A stretch of 64,000 bases of DNA, taken from positions 3,164,501 to 3,228,500 of the forward strand of contig NZ_CP107932.1 in assembly GCF_036032445.1 (NCBI RefSeq). Direction: 5' to 3'. Below, piece after piece: positions 52,937-63,008 of this stretch. The translations under genes were made by a program, and so were the position numbers. Within the stretch, counting starts at the first letter, position 1, and each line of letters opens with the position of its first letter. Source of the DNA: Nocardia sp. NBC_00416 (GTDB lineage: Bacteria; Actinomycetota; Actinomycetes; Mycobacteriales; Mycobacteriaceae). A model generated the notes under the pieces. It was not told the origin of the DNA and made no database searches. It saw nothing but the letters and a program-made list of their open reading frames with translations.

Positions 52937-52982
52937 AGCGCGTAAACCAGGCAGCCGTGACGCGCGGCAGGGACGAGGAGCA

Positions 52983-54371
52983 ATGACCCACAGCAACGGA
53001 ACCGCCAAACCCGGCCCGGGCAACCCCGGTCGACCGTCCACCGCTCCCAAGCCCCGTAGCCGTCCCAAACCCGGCGAGTCCCACCCCACTCCGGCCGCGA
53101 TGAAATCCGCCGGGGCGGCCACCGAACATCCGCACCCGGTGGTCGTGCCGACCGCCACCGACCCCAGCCGCTGGGGCCGCGTCGACGAGGACGGCACCGC
53201 CTGGGTCAAAACCTCCGAGGGCGAACGCGTCGTCGGCTCCTGGCAGGCCGGTAACGCCGCCGAGGGGCTGGAGCATTTCGGCCGCCGGTTCGACGACCTG
53301 GCCACCGAGGTCGCGCTGCTCGAGGCCCGGCTCGCCGCCGGAACCGACGCCCGCAAGACGAAGGCCGCCGCACTCGCCCTGGCCGAAACGCTGCCCACGG
53401 CGGCGGTGATCGGCGATATCGAGGGTTTGTCGGCCCGGCTCGACGCCATCGCCGAACACTCCGACGAGGCGGCCGCGCACGCCAAAGAGGAGAAGGAACG
53501 CACCCGGCACGAGCACACCGAACGCAAGGAAGCGCTCGCCGCCGAGGCCGAGCAGATCGCCGGCGAATCCACCCAGTGGAAGGCCGCCGGCGACCGATTG
53601 CGCGAAATTCTCGACGAGTGGAAAACCATCCGCGGGGTCGATCGCAAGGTCGACGACGCCCTGTGGCGCCGTTACTCGAAGGCGCGCGAGGCGTTCAACC
53701 GCCGTCGCGGCGCTCATTTCGCCGAACTCGACCGGGAACGGGCGGCCGCCAAGGTCCGCAAGGAAGAATTGTGCGTCCAGGCCGAGGAACTGTCCGCTTC
53801 CACCGACTGGCCGGCCACCGCCGCGGTCTTCCGGGAGCTGCTGGTCGAGTGGAAGAACGCCGGCCGGGCGCCCCGGGAAGCCGACGAGGCCCTGTGGCGG
53901 CGATTCAAGAGCGCCCAGGATGTGTTCTTCGCCGCACGCAACTCGGCGGCCTCCGAACGGGATGCCGAATTCGCCGATAACGCGGTCGCCAAAGAAGAAC
54001 TGCTCAGCAGCTACGAACCGGGTATCGACCCGGACGCGGATCTGGAGGGCGCTCGAGCGGCGTTGCGTGACCTGCAGGAACGCTGGGATGCCATCGGCAA
54101 GGTCCCGCGCGAGCGCATGCACGATCTGGAGAGCAAACTGCGCGCGCTCGAGAAGCGGGTGCGACAGGCGGCCGACGCCCAATGGCGGCGCACCGATCCG
54201 GAGGCGCTGGCCCGGGCGGCGCAATTCCGGGAGCGGGTCGCCCAGTTCGAGGAACAGGCCGCCAAGGCCGATGCCGCGGGCAAGACCCGCGACGCCGAGA
54301 AAGCCCTCGCGCAGGCCCAGCAGTGGCGGGAATGGGCCGACGCGGCAGAGGGCGCGGTCAGCAACCTCTGA
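52983..54371 (+). CDS. DUF349 protein (Rv2731 homologue)
   Basis: The 462-residue protein starts with a Pro/Ala/Lys-rich tail of about 60 residues, then has several DUF349 repeats rich in WKxAG and WxRF-like motifs: [76 protein letters not shown]. The structure is a long helical rod. Homologue Rv2731. The function is not settled; DUF349 proteins have been linked to nucleoid or stress functions. The ATG has GAGGAG upstream. Confidence 0.9.
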   Translation: MTHSNGTAKPGPGNPGRPSTAPKPRSRPKPGESHPTPAAMKSAGAATEHPHPVVVPTATDPSRWGRVDEDGTAWVKTSEGERVVGSWQAGNAAEGLEHFGRRFDDLATEVALLEARLAAGTDARKTKAAALALAETLPTAAVIGDIEGLSARLDAIAEHSDEAAAHAKEEKERTRHEHTERKEALAAEAEQIAGESTQWKAAGDRLREILDEWKTIRGVDRKVDDALWRRYSKAREAFNRRRGAHFAELDRERAAAKVRKEELCVQAEELSASTDWPATAAVFRELLVEWKNAGRAPREADEALWRRFKSAQDVFFAARNSAASERDAEFADNAVAKEELLSSYEPGIDPDADLEGARAALRDLQERWDAIGKVPRERMHDLESKLRALEKRVRQAADAQWRRTDPEALARAAQFRERVAQFEEQAAKADAAGKTRDAEKALAQAQQWREWADAAEGAVSNL

Positions 54372-54431
54372 ACTGCTCCGGCGTAGCCGGGTCCCCGCGC
54401 TCAGCTGCCGCGGTGACCCGGTGGTGCGAGG

Positions 54432-55184
54432 TCAGTCCTCGCCGAGACGCCGGCGCCGCTGCCGTTCCTCCTCGCGGGCCGCGGCGATGCGCCGCTGCTC
54501 CTCGGCCGCGAGTTGCAGTGTGGTGCGACTCCAGACGACCTTCACCCAGTGGAAGGTCAGCACCATGATCGCGAGAGTACCGAGCACCAGACCGATGCCC
54601 GGCCCGGCGCCCACATAATTGTTGATTCCCGGCGTCTGCCGGTGCCAGATGGAGAACACTCCGAACGCGCTGGCGATCGCCGACCCGGCGACCGCGATCC
54701 AGGCCAGCACCCAGCGCCGCGTCATCAGAGCCAGCAGCGAGAAACCGATCCCGAACACGAGCACGAACCAGACGAAGATCCGCGACGGCAACCCGATGTG
54801 CTCAGCCGTGGCCGCTTCCGATCCGAGCAGCACATCGAACCCGCGCGCGCCGCCGGCATGCGGCAGCACCAGCGACAGCAGCAGGACGAACACCGAACAC
54901 GCGACCACCATGGCACGCACCCCGGGATCGATCTCACCGGCGATCCGGCGTTCCACCGCGTCCAGGTCTTCGCGGAACTCCTCGAACTGTTCGGTCTCGG
55001 CCGGTTTCACTGCGTCCTCGTTTCCATCGCCTGATCGGTCGCCCGCTCCAGCTGATTCGTCGCTCGCTGCGCCGCCGCTCGCCGGATCCGCGCGCGATTC
55101 GCCCGCCGCCGGGGATGCCGGTTGCGAGGTGTCGTCGGGTGGGCGACCCTGCTCGCCCTGATCGTCGTCGCCGGGCGCGCTCAT
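54432..55184 (-). CDS. Four-helix membrane protein (Rv2732c homologue)
   Basis: The 250-residue protein has an acidic disordered N-terminus of about 70 residues, then [20 protein letters not shown], four transmembrane segments ([73 protein letters not shown]) and an Arg/Glu-rich tail. By position it is the homologue of Rv2732c. Function unknown. It starts within the last bases of miaB (ATGA overlap), so it is probably cotranslated with miaB. Confidence 0.85.
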   Translation of the reverse strand: MSAPGDDDQGEQGRPPDDTSQPASPAAGESRADPASGGAASDESAGAGDRSGDGNEDAVKPAETEQFEEFREDLDAVERRIAGEIDPGVRAMVVACSVFVLLLSLVLPHAGGARGFDVLLGSEAATAEHIGLPSRIFVWFVLVFGIGFSLLALMTRRWVLAWIAVAGSAIASAFGVFSIWHRQTPGINNYVGAGPGIGLVLGTLAIMVLTFHWVKVVWSRTTLQLAAEEQRRIAAAREEERQRRRRLGED

Positions 55185-56734
55185 GTCCCGCATCCGGAGG
55201 CGCACCCCGCGGTGACCGGCTCCGGTGCGGGCGCGCCGATCCGCGGCAATCCCAGCCCCACCCCGATGGGCGCGGTCTTCGGCGTGGCGCCGGCCTCGTG
55301 GGCGTCGCCGGCCCGGGTACGGCGATGGTCGCGGATCCCCGAGTCCGCGACCACATGGTGCGGTGCGGCGCCGGTCACCTCGACAGTCACCAGGTCGCCC
55401 GGCCGGATCCGCTCAGTCGCGCCTTCGGGCCGGAAGTGCACGAGCCGGCCGTCACGGGCCCGGCCGCTCATCCGGGCCGTGGCGGCGTTCTTCTTCCCCG
55501 CGCCGTCGGCCACCAGCAATTCGACCTCGACGCCCACCAGGGCCTGATTGGCCTCGAGACAGATCTGCTCCTGCAGGGCGATCAATCGGTCATAGCGTTC
55601 CTGCACCACCTGTTTGGGCACCTGATCGGCCATCTCCGCGGCCGGGGTACCCGGCCGGGGTGAGTATTGGAAGGTATACGCACTGGTGAAGCGCGCCTGC
55701 CGTACCACCTCGAGGGTCTGCTGGAAATCGTCCTCGGTCTCGCCGGGAAAGCCGACGATGATATCGGTGGTGATCGCGGCATGCGGCATCACCGCCCGTA
55801 CCTTCTCGATTATCCCCAGGTACCGGGCCTGCCGGTAGGACCGGCGCATGGATTTCAACACCCGGTCCGAACCCGACTGCAGCGGCATGTGCAGTTGCGG
55901 GCAGACGTTGGGGGTCTCGGCCATCGCCTCGATGACATCGTCGGTGAATTCGGCGGGATGCGGTGAGGTGAAGCGGACACGCTCCAGCCCCTCGATCTGA
56001 CCGCAGGCGCGCAGCAGTTTCGCGAAAGCGCCCCGGTCACGCGGCTGGTCCGGGTCGACGAACGAGGCGCCGTAGGCATTCACGTTCTGCCCGAGCAGCG
56101 TCACCTCCACCACGCCCTGGTCCACCAATGCCCGGACCTCGGCGAGGATGTCGCCGGGCCGCCGGTCCACTTCTTTGCCGCGCAGCGCGGGCACGATGCA
56201 GAACGTGCAGGTGTTGTTACAGCCGACCGAGATCGACACCCATCCCGCGTAGGCCGACTCGCGCCGCGCCGGGAGGGTCGAGGGGAACGCCTCGAGTGAT
56301 TCCAGGATCTCCACCTGGGCTTCCTCATTGTGGCGGGCACGTTCCAGCAGCACCGGCAGCGCGCCGATGTTGTGGGTGCCGAACACCACGTCCACCCAGG
56401 GGGCCTTGCGCACCACCGTGTCGCGGTCCTTCTGCGCCAGGCAGCCGCCGACCGCGATCTGCATACCCGGCCGCGACGCCTTGATCGGCGCGAGATGGCC
56501 GAGGGTGCCGTACAGCTTGTTATCGGCGTTCTCCCGCACCGCGCAGGTGTTGAAGACCACCAGGTCGGCCGTCGCGCCGGGCGCGGCCCTCGTATAGCCC
56601 GCATCCTCGAGCAGGCCGGACAAGCGTTCGGAATCGTGCACGTTCATCTGGCAACCGAAGGTGCGGACCTCGTAACTACGCGCGTCGGCCGACTCGAGCC
56701 GGGCGGGGAGCGCTACCTGTCCGATCGAATCCAC
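55181..56734 (-). CDS. miaB: tRNA-2-methylthio-N6-dimethylallyladenosine synthase MiaB
   Basis: The 517-residue enzyme is a radical-SAM methylthiotransferase that adds a methylthio group to the isopentenyl-A37 made by MiaA. The UPF0004 domain binds one cluster ([46 protein letters not shown]), the radical-SAM motif is CNNTCTFC, and a TRAM domain lies at the end, followed by a low-complexity tail. TACCCT (56746-56741) lies six bases before the GTG at 56734: likely leaderless. It sits as Rv2733c does. Confidence 0.95.
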   Translation of the reverse strand: MDSIGQVALPARLESADARSYEVRTFGCQMNVHDSERLSGLLEDAGYTRAAPGATADLVVFNTCAVRENADNKLYGTLGHLAPIKASRPGMQIAVGGCLAQKDRDTVVRKAPWVDVVFGTHNIGALPVLLERARHNEEAQVEILESLEAFPSTLPARRESAYAGWVSISVGCNNTCTFCIVPALRGKEVDRRPGDILAEVRALVDQGVVEVTLLGQNVNAYGASFVDPDQPRDRGAFAKLLRACGQIEGLERVRFTSPHPAEFTDDVIEAMAETPNVCPQLHMPLQSGSDRVLKSMRRSYRQARYLGIIEKVRAVMPHAAITTDIIVGFPGETEDDFQQTLEVVRQARFTSAYTFQYSPRPGTPAAEMADQVPKQVVQERYDRLIALQEQICLEANQALVGVEVELLVADGAGKKNAATARMSGRARDGRLVHFRPEGATERIRPGDLVTVEVTGAAPHHVVADSGIRDHRRTRAGDAHEAGATPKTAPIGVGLGLPRIGAPAPEPVTAGCASGCGT

Positions 56735-57045
56735 CCGTCCAGGGTACGGGCCCCCATCCCGGCGTTTTCCAGCAGATCCACCACCCGCGCCGCGGCGGCG
56801 GGCCGGTACCCGGACGGCCGGGCGGGTACCGGGCGCGGTCGCGTCGATCTCCGCGGTGCGGATCGGGTCCGTGCCCCGAGCCGTCCGGATACCTCGCGAG
56901 CCTCCGTTCCCGTGTGCCCGGACCGGACGGTTGCCCTGGAGGGTCTCGCACGGCTACCGGAGACGGACCGATTTCGCCCCATCTTTCCTTCGGTCCCATG
57001 GCAAGCAAATCCTCGACGAGCGAATGGATTACGGCGTATTACCAC

Positions 57046-57058
57046 CGGGTTAAACCCG
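57046..57058. promoter_or_regulatory. Inverted repeat upstream of gluA
   Basis: CGGGTT, A, AACCCG forms a perfect 13-base palindrome 78 bases before the gluA ATG. It is placed like a regulator site for the glutamate transporter; the protein that binds it is unknown. Confidence 0.35.
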
Positions 57059-57122
57059 AATTTCGGCCCGGCGTGGCGTAAAGGTGTGTCACGGAAAGGC
57101 GCGCAAATCCCGAGATTCGGCT

Positions 57123-57128
57123 TAAGGT
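57123..57128 (+). promoter_or_regulatory. -10 element of gluA (TAAGGT)
   Basis: TAAGGT ends seven bases before the gluA ATG at 57136, with no ribosome site, suggesting a leaderless message. No good -35 is visible. Confidence 0.55.
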
Positions 57129-57135
57129 CATTTCC

Positions 57136-57921
57136 ATGACCGACACCGACGCCGACGCACGTGGGGCGTCCGGCGACACCCCCGCGCCGCCGATGATCAC
57201 CCTACGCGCCGTCGACAAGCACTTCGGTGCCCTGCACGTTCTGCGCAATATCGATCTCGAGGTGCCCCGCGGGCAAGTCGTGATCGTGCTCGGGCCCTCC
57301 GGCTCCGGGAAATCGACACTGTGCCGCACCATCAACCGTCTGGAGCCGATCGATTCCGGTGAGATCAGCGTCGACGGGGTCCCGTTGCCTGCCGAGGGTC
57401 GCGCCCTCGCGGCGCTGCGCGCCGACGTCGGCATGGTCTTCCAGTCGTTCAATCTCTTCGCGCACAAGTCGATCGTGGAAAACGTCATGCTCGCGCCGCT
57501 GAAGGTTCGTAAGTCCAAGAAGGATGAGGCGCGCAAGCGGGCCATGGAACTGCTGGAACGCGTCGGTATCGCCGACCAAGCGGACAAGTATCCCGCCCAG
57601 CTCTCCGGTGGACAGCAACAGCGCGTCGCCATTGCCCGGGCGCTGGCGATGAATCCCAAGGTGATGCTCTTCGACGAGCCGACCTCGGCCCTCGACCCGG
57701 AGATGGTCAACGAGGTCCTCGACGTGATGGTCTCGCTGGCCAAAGAGGGGATGACGATGCTGGTCGTCACCCACGAGATGGGGTTCGCCCGCCGTGCCGG
57801 CGATCGGGTGCTCTTCATGGCCGACGGCCAGGTCGTGGAGGACACCGACCCCGAGACATTCTTCAGCGCGCCGAAGTCCGACCGTGCCAAGGACTTCCTG
57901 GGCAAGATTCTCAGCCACTGA
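57136..57921 (+). CDS. gluA: Glutamate ABC transporter ATP-binding protein
   Basis: The 261-residue protein is the ATPase of the GluABCD uptake system. It has Walker [10 protein letters not shown] (about 53-61), the Q-loop VFQSFNLF, signature LSGGQQQR, Walker [10 protein letters not shown] and switch THEMGF. The four genes gluABCD are known from Corynebacterium glutamicum. It is leaderless by the TAAGGT upstream. It heads an operon of four genes. Confidence 0.95.
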   Translation: MTDTDADARGASGDTPAPPMITLRAVDKHFGALHVLRNIDLEVPRGQVVIVLGPSGSGKSTLCRTINRLEPIDSGEISVDGVPLPAEGRALAALRADVGMVFQSFNLFAHKSIVENVMLAPLKVRKSKKDEARKRAMELLERVGIADQADKYPAQLSGGQQQRVAIARALAMNPKVMLFDEPTSALDPEMVNEVLDVMVSLAKEGMTMLVVTHEMGFARRAGDRVLFMADGQVVEDTDPETFFSAPKSDRAKDFLGKILSH

Positions 57922-57992
57922 ATCGGCCCGGCTGTACGACAAGGCACAGCTCGAGGGCATAGCGCCGTCGAGAAGATGAGGGAAGGAAACCG

Positions 57993-58832
57993 ATGAGGAT
58001 CAACCGAGCACTCCGCATCGCGGTCGGCGCGGTGGCGGTGGCCGTCACGGCCGCCACCACCGCGGCCTGCGGCGGCGGTAGCGATAAGACCGCGCTGGAG
58101 AATGCCCAGGAGGGCCAGCTCACCATCGGCATCAAATACGATCAGCCCGGTCTGGGACTGCGTAATACCGACGGTTCGTACAGCGGCTTCGATGTCGAGG
58201 TGGCCAAGTACGTGGCCGCCAAACTCGGCGTCCAGCCCGACGGCATCACCTTCAAGGAAGCTCCCTCCGCGCAGCGCGAGACCCTGATCGAGAACGGGCA
58301 GGTCGATTTCGTCGTCGCCACCTACTCGATCACCGACGCCCGCAAGGAGAAGGTCGATTTCGCCGGTCCCTATTACGTGGCCGGGCAGAGCCTGCTGGTC
58401 CGGGCCGACAACAACGAGATCACCGGTCCGGACAGCCTGGCCGGCAAGACGGTGTGCTCGGTGACCGGCTCCACGCCCGCGCAGAACATCCAGAAGAAGT
58501 ACCCCGACACCCAGCTGCAGACCTACGACACCTACTCGCTGTGCCTGGAGGGTCTGAACAGTGGCGCCGTCGCGGCGGTCACCACCGATGACATCATCCT
58601 GGCCGGTTACGCCTCCCAGTCGCCCGGCAAGTACAAGGTCGTCGGCGACAAGTTCACCACGGAGAACTACGGAATCGGCCTGAAGAAGGGCGATCAGGAA
58701 ACCCGCGACAAGATCAACGACGCGATCGAGGAAATGATCAGCTCGGGCGCCTGGGACACCGCGTTCCAGGAGTCGGTCGGCAAGGCTGCGAGCTACGAGA
58801 CCCCGCAGGCCCCGCAGGTGGACCGGTACTGA
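57993..58832 (+). CDS. gluB: Glutamate-binding lipoprotein
   Basis: The 279-residue protein is the substrate-binding component, a type-3 periplasmic-binding-protein fold. The N-terminus has a lipoprotein signal: hydrophobic RALRIAVGAVAVAVTAATTA and the acylated Cys26 in a TAAC lipobox. GQLTIGIKYDQPGLGLR and FAGPYYVAGQSLLVRAD follow, with AKYVAAKLGVQPDGITF in between. It should deliver glutamate, perhaps aspartate, to GluCD. Confidence 0.95.
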   Translation: MRINRALRIAVGAVAVAVTAATTAACGGGSDKTALENAQEGQLTIGIKYDQPGLGLRNTDGSYSGFDVEVAKYVAAKLGVQPDGITFKEAPSAQRETLIENGQVDFVVATYSITDARKEKVDFAGPYYVAGQSLLVRADNNEITGPDSLAGKTVCSVTGSTPAQNIQKKYPDTQLQTYDTYSLCLEGLNSGAVAAVTTDDIILAGYASQSPGKYKVVGDKFTTENYGIGLKKGDQETRDKINDAIEEMISSGAWDTAFQESVGKAASYETPQAPQVDRY

Positions 58833-58916
58833 CCGCCGCATCGGAGGGCCGGGCCGCGTGTGCGGCCCGGCCTTCCGATCCCGGCCCATCCCGCCGATCG
58901 GAGGCGCGCAACCACC

Positions 58917-59597
58917 GTGTTCGATTTGATCTCGGAATACGACACCCAGCTGCTCGAAGCATTCTGGATGACCATCAAACTGACCCTGTTCTCGGTTGTC
59001 GGTTCACTGGTGCTGGGCACCGTCGTCGCCGGAATGCGGGTATCGCCGGTGCCCGTGGCCCGCTGGGTCGGCACCGCCTACGTGACCGTGTTCCGCAACA
59101 CCCCACTCACCCTCATCCTGGTGTTCTGTTCGCTGGGCCTGTACTCCACGCTCGGTATGAATCTGGCCTCCGAGGGGCCCACCTCGCTGGCCGACAACAA
59201 CTTCCGCTGGGCGGTCATCGGCCTGAGTGTGTACACGGCGGCGTTCGTCTGTGAATCGCTGCGCGCCGGCATCAATACAGTGCCGATGGGGCAGTCCGAG
59301 GCCGGGCGCTCGCTGGGCCTGAGTTTTCTGCAGAACCTGCGGATCATCGTGCTGCCGCAGGCGTTCCGCTCGGTGATCGCCCCGCTGGGCAGCGTGTTCA
59401 TCGCACTCACCAAGAACACGACAGTGGCCTCCGCGATCAGTGTCGCCGAAGCCTCGTTCCTGATGAAGAACATGATCGAAACCGAGGCGGCGCTGCTGAC
59501 CATCGGCCTCATCTTCACCGTCGGTTTCGTCATCCTGACCCTGCCGGCCGGCCTGCTGTTCGGGTATCTGGCCAAACGATTCGAGGTGGCCCGATGA
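58917..59597 (+). CDS. gluC: Glutamate ABC transporter permease GluC
   Basis: The 226-residue protein is an inner-membrane permease with about five segments and the EAA loop (GQSEAGRSLGLSFLQNLRII, VLPQAF) that contacts GluA. GTG at 58917 gives the normal N-terminus FDLISEYDTQLLEAFWMTIK; GGAGG lies at about 58900-58904. The gene overlaps gluD by four bases. Confidence 0.94.
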   Translation: MFDLISEYDTQLLEAFWMTIKLTLFSVVGSLVLGTVVAGMRVSPVPVARWVGTAYVTVFRNTPLTLILVFCSLGLYSTLGMNLASEGPTSLADNNFRWAVIGLSVYTAAFVCESLRAGINTVPMGQSEAGRSLGLSFLQNLRIIVLPQAFRSVIAPLGSVFIALTKNTTVASAISVAEASFLMKNMIETEAALLTIGLIFTVGFVILTLPAGLLFGYLAKRFEVAR

Positions 59598-60487
59598 GCC
59601 GCACGCCCTCCGTTCTCTACGACGCGCCGGGTCCGGCCGCCCGGATCCGCAATATCGTCTATTCGATCGTGGTGCTGGTGGTGGTCCTCGCCGCGGCGTG
59701 GTTCGTCTACCGCGGCTTCGCCGACAAAGGGCAGTTCACAGCCGAGAAATGGGAGCCGTTCCTCGACGGCGCGGTGTGGACGACCTATATCCTGCCCGGC
59801 CTGCGCGGCACCATCGTCGCGGCAGTGCTGTCGATCGTGTTCGCGCTGGTTCTCGGCATGGTCTTCGGTGTCGCCCGGCTCTCCGAGCACCGCTGGGTGC
59901 GCTGGACGGCGGGCACGATCGTCGAGATCGCTCGCGCCATCCCGGTGCTGATCCTGATGATCTTCCTGTTCGCGCTGTACTCCGAATACGACCTCTTCGC
60001 CTCCGAATACCTGGCGCTGTCGGCCGTGGTGACCGCGCTGACCATCTACAACGGCTCGGTGATCGCGGAGATCGTGCGCGCCGGAATTCTGTCGCTCCCC
60101 AAAGGGCAGTCCGAGGCCGGTGTCGCGCTCGGCCTGCGCAAGGGCCAGCTGATGCGGCTCATCCTGCTCCCGCAGGCGGTCACCGCGATGCTCCCGGCCC
60201 TGATCTCACAGATGGTGGTCGCCCTGAAGGATTCGGCGCTCGGCTATGTGATCACCTACGAGGAGGTCGTTCGTAGCGCGCAGCAGCTCGGCGCCGCCGA
60301 ATCGAATACGATCCCGGCACTCATCGTCGTCGCGATCATCATGATCGTGCTGAACGTGCTCTTGTCCACGGTCGCCACCCAGCTGGAGAAGCGGTTGCGT
60401 TCGGGCCGCCGCAAACGCGGTGCCGCGGTGGTCGCCGCCGATTCGGTGATCGGCGACGCAGTACCCGGGGTGGATATCACCAAGTAG
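59594..60487 (+). CDS. gluD: Glutamate ABC transporter permease GluD
   Basis: The 297-residue protein pairs with GluC in the membrane channel. It has an N-terminal segment (VYSIVVLVVVLAAAWFVYRG), the permease domain with the EAA loop KGQSEAGVALGLRKGQLMRL and LLPQAVTAMLPALISQMV, and a basic C-terminal tail with RSGRRKRG. The ATG starts in the gluC stop. The operon ends at a strong hairpin shared with recX. Confidence 0.94.
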   Translation: MSRTPSVLYDAPGPAARIRNIVYSIVVLVVVLAAAWFVYRGFADKGQFTAEKWEPFLDGAVWTTYILPGLRGTIVAAVLSIVFALVLGMVFGVARLSEHRWVRWTAGTIVEIARAIPVLILMIFLFALYSEYDLFASEYLALSAVVTALTIYNGSVIAEIVRAGILSLPKGQSEAGVALGLRKGQLMRLILLPQAVTAMLPALISQMVVALKDSALGYVITYEEVVRSAQQLGAAESNTIPALIVVAIIMIVLNVLLSTVATQLEKRLRSGRRKRGAAVVAADSVIGDAVPGVDITK

Positions 60488-60575
60488 GCCGGACAGGCCG
60501 GCCCTTGGGCGTCGCTACCGGATGGGCGCCCGCTCGGCTGCCGGGTTGCGCACGGGTAACACAGCCGATAGTTCC

Positions 60576-60610
60576 GTGGCCCGGATCCCTCGACGAGGGA
60601 TCCGGGCCAC
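60576..60610. terminator. Perfect 17-bp stem between gluD and recX
   Basis: Arms at 60576-60592 and 60594-60610 pair perfectly around one base, beginning GTGGCCCGGATCC. It lies 88 bases after gluD and 24 bases after recX's stop on the other strand, so it can serve both convergent genes. No U-run. Confidence 0.82.
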
Positions 60611-60634
60611 CACTGTGCTATTGCTCCGGGCGAC

Positions 60635-61378
60635 TCACTCGAACGGCGCGTCCCCGTCGCCGAACTCCCCGGAATCCGTGCCGAGTGCCTCCCATTCGGC
60701 CTTGACCACCGAATACGCCACGGAATGCCCGTACCCGCGGCGGGCGAGCATCCCCACCAGCCGCCGGATGGCCTTATCCCGGTCCAGTCCCGCGGGCAGG
60801 CTCCGCAGTTTGCGGCGCACGAGTTCGGTCGCGCGGTCGTACTCGTCGTCGGCGGTGACGCTTTCCAGCGCTGCCACGGAATCCTCCGGAGACACCCCTT
60901 TGCGCCGCAGCTCCTGGGCGAGGACTCGCCGCCCTTTTCCGGAGAAACCGTGCCGCTCGCGCACCCACTGCCGGGCGAAGTCGGCGTCGTCGATCAGTCC
61001 GACGTCGGCCAGCCGGTCCAGCGCCCGGTCGGCCACCTCGACCGGGATTCCCTTGGCAGACAGACGCTGCGCCAGTTCGGCCCGGCTGCGAGCGCGGACG
61101 GCCAGCAGCCGTAGACAAGCCTCCCGGGCCTGTTCGACATCCGCTGCGGGCGCATCGCCACCCGGATCGCCTTCGGCGTCACTTCGAGCAGCGGATCGTT
61201 CACCCCCGCCCGGTCCGGAGCCGGCCGGGCGAGCCCGCTGCGGATCGGGCTCGCCCGGCCGGGAACTCCGGGCCGGCCCGGTGGTGCTCCCACCGGCCGC
61301 CAGGAGTTCGTCGAGTCGCCGCCGCACCTGTGCCACCGGATCGGCGGCGTCGGAGCGCGACGCGCCCCACTGGTCCAT
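60635..61378 (-). CDS. recX: RecA regulator RecX
   Basis: The 247-residue protein has a disordered N-terminal part of about 95 residues (Pro/Arg-rich) and a RecX domain of three helical repeats: LRLLAVRARSRAELAQRLSA, KGIPVEVADRALDRLADVGL, DFARQWVRERH, GYGHSVAYSVVKAEWEAL. RecX limits RecA filament growth. The ATG at 61378 lies four bases after recA, so the two are probably cotranscribed. The homologue is Rv2736c. Confidence 0.93.
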   Translation of the reverse strand: MDQWGASRSDAADPVAQVRRRLDELLAAGGSTTGPARSSRPGEPDPQRARPAGSGPGGGERSAARSDAEGDPGGDAPAADVEQAREACLRLLAVRARSRAELAQRLSAKGIPVEVADRALDRLADVGLIDDADFARQWVRERHGFSGKGRRVLAQELRRKGVSPEDSVAALESVTADDEYDRATELVRRKLRSLPAGLDRDKAIRRLVGMLARRGYGHSVAYSVVKAEWEALGTDSGEFGDGDAPFE

Positions 61379-61382
61379 CTGG

Positions 61383-62426
61383 TCAGAAATCGGCCGGGGT
61401 CTCTTCCGCCTCCAGCGCGGTGACATCCGCGCCGATCCCCAGCTTTTCCTTGATCTTCTTCTCGACTTCGTCCCGGATATCGATGTTCTCCAGGAGGAAT
61501 TTCCGGGCGTTTTCCTTGCCCTGCCCGAGCTGATCCCCTTCGTAGGTGTACCAGGATCCGGACTTACGAATGAACCCGTGTTCCACCCCCATATCGATCA
61601 GCGAGCCTTCCTTCGAAATTCCGTGGCCGTACAGAATATCGAATTCAGCCTGTTTGAAAGGCGGTGAGACTTTGTTCTTCACGACCTTCACGCGAGTACG
61701 GTTTCCTACCGCGTCACTACCGTCCTTCAACGTTTCGATACGACGTACATCGAGCCGCACGGAAGCGTAGAACTTCAAAGCCTTTCCGCCCGTTGTCGTT
61801 TCGGGGGAACCGAACATGACGCCGATCTTTTCCCGCAACTGGTTGATGAAGATGGCGGTGGTGCCGGAATTGTTCAGGGCGCTGGTCATCTTGCGCAATG
61901 CCTGGCTCATCAGGCGGGCCTGCAGGCCGACGTGACTGTCACCCATTTCACCTTCGATCTCGGCGCGGGGCACCAGCGCGGCCACCGAGTCGATGACGAT
62001 GATATCGATGGCGCCGGAGCGGACCAGCATATCGGCGATTTCGAGGGCTTGTTCACCGGTATCCGGCTGGGAGACCAGCAGCGCGTCGGTATCGACGCCG
62101 AGCTTGGCGGCGTAGTCGGGATCGAGGGCGTGTTCCGCGTCGATGAACGCGGCCACGCCCCCCGCCGCCTGAGCATTGGCGACCGCGTGCAGGGCGACGG
62201 TGGTTTTACCGGAGGCTTCCGGACCGTAGATCTCCACGACCCGGCCGCGGGGCAGACCGCCGATCCCCAGTGCGACGTCGAGGGCGATGGATCCGGTCGG
62301 AATCACCGAGATCGGCTGGCGGGCTTCTTCCCCGAGACGCATCACCGCCCCCTTGCCGAAACTCTTCTCGACCTGCGCGAGCGCGAGTTCGAGGGCCTTG
62401 TCGCGGTCGTAGGGCTGTGGCGCCAT
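61383..62426 (-). CDS. recA: Recombinase RecA
   Basis: The 347-residue protein is the DNA strand-exchange and SOS-activating recombinase. It has Walker A GPEASGKT (68-75), Walker [11 protein letters not shown], the L2 loop region [27 protein letters not shown], and a C-terminal acidic tail. It has no intein, unlike M. tuberculosis RecA, which carries one. ATG at 62426 has GGGGAGA upstream. A LexA box sits inside its promoter. Confidence 0.98.
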   Translation of the reverse strand: MAPQPYDRDKALELALAQVEKSFGKGAVMRLGEEARQPISVIPTGSIALDVALGIGGLPRGRVVEIYGPEASGKTTVALHAVANAQAAGGVAAFIDAEHALDPDYAAKLGVDTDALLVSQPDTGEQALEIADMLVRSGAIDIIVIDSVAALVPRAEIEGEMGDSHVGLQARLMSQALRKMTSALNNSGTTAIFINQLREKIGVMFGSPETTTGGKALKFYASVRLDVRRIETLKDGSDAVGNRTRVKVVKNKVSPPFKQAEFDILYGHGISKEGSLIDMGVEHGFIRKSGSWYTYEGDQLGQGKENARKFLLENIDIRDEVEKKIKEKLGIGADVTALEAEETPADF

Positions 62427-62511
62427 TGTGTCTCCCCTTTTCACCGGGTGGATCGATAGGTGGTGTGGTTGGCGCCCACAGTAGAGGGCGGCACCGACAA
62501 GTTCGCGCCTC

Positions 62512-62539
62512 AGCCTAGACGAACAGGTGTTCGAGTCAA
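62512..62539 (-). promoter_or_regulatory. recA promoter
   Basis: On the minus strand TTGACT (62539-62534) and TAGGCT (62517-62512) are 16 bases apart. The LexA box fills the spacer. The leader before the ATG would be about 80 bases. Confidence 0.7.
62519..62534. promoter_or_regulatory. LexA/SOS box in the recA promoter
   Basis: ACGAACAGGTGTTCGA fits TCGAAC-N4-GTTCGA except for the first base. It is placed between -35 and -10, the usual place for full SOS control. Confidence 0.85.
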
Positions 62540-62770
62540 GCTACGCCTCCGCGCGTCGTCGGGCAGGTGCTCGCCGCGCGGTCACCGCTGCGGGAGCGCG
62601 GTCTCATCCCCTTCCGGCCGGGTGCCGTGGATGCGCGCTGCGCGTCGATGATGCTGTTCTGCTACGACACGTCCAGGAACGGCATCCGCCGTCGGCATCC
62701 ATGGCTACCTGCGGCAACCGCGCGAAGGCGGCGCGGCATCACTCCCGAAGGACGTGATCGCCCGGCGATA

Positions 62771-62965
62771 TCACCACCGGGAGCGCGGTACGTCGAATTC
62801 GGCGCAGAGCGCGCGCCATACTTCGCGAGGATCGACACCGGCTTCGATGGCGGCAGCACCGGTCCGGCTGCCGAGCGCGAGGATGGCGTGATCATTGAGC
62901 AGAGCGTCGCCGCGCGCCTCGCCGAATTCGGTGTGCATGAGTTCCTGGAATTCCGTCAACCGCAC
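62771..62965 (-). CDS. DUF3046 protein
   Basis: The 64-residue protein begins VRLTEFQELMHTEFGEARGD and ends VWRALCAEFDVPRSRW, the DUF3046 signature. By position it is the homologue of Rv2738c, upstream of recA. TATGTT (62978-62973) lies seven bases before the GTG at 62965, so the message is probably leaderless. Upstream frame is not used. Function unknown. The 236 bases between it and the recA promoter hold no other gene. Confidence 0.9.
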   Translation of the reverse strand: MRLTEFQELMHTEFGEARGDALLNDHAILALGSRTGAAAIEAGVDPREVWRALCAEFDVPRSRW

Positions 62966-63008
62966 CGGGCACAACATACTCGCACCGATAGCGGTGGGCA
63001 CGGCCCGG

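Larger units (their letters stand above)
52607..52982. other. 376-base divergent intergenic region
   Basis: It contains the promoter TACGGT for the minus-strand operon, an extended -10 (TGCTAGGGT, 52715-52723) for the DUF349 gene, a 9-bp inverted repeat at 52731-52758, and three tandem repeats at 52883-52936. No gene is supported. Confidence 0.6.
56735..57135. other. 401-base divergent intergenic region
   Basis: No gene is supported. It contains the miaB -10 at its left end and the gluA -10 at 57123-57128. CGGGTT at 57046-57051 and AACCCG at 57053-57058 form a perfect inverted repeat around one A, a possible regulator site for glutamate uptake. Confidence 0.6.

Noticed and set aside
57039..58889. 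616-codon minus-strand frame opposite gluA-gluB
   Set aside because: It covers two well-supported genes on the other strand and the intergenic gap; composition is that of a shadow frame.
61383..62426. Intein in RecA
   Set aside because: The recA frame has normal length and no insert with splice motifs.
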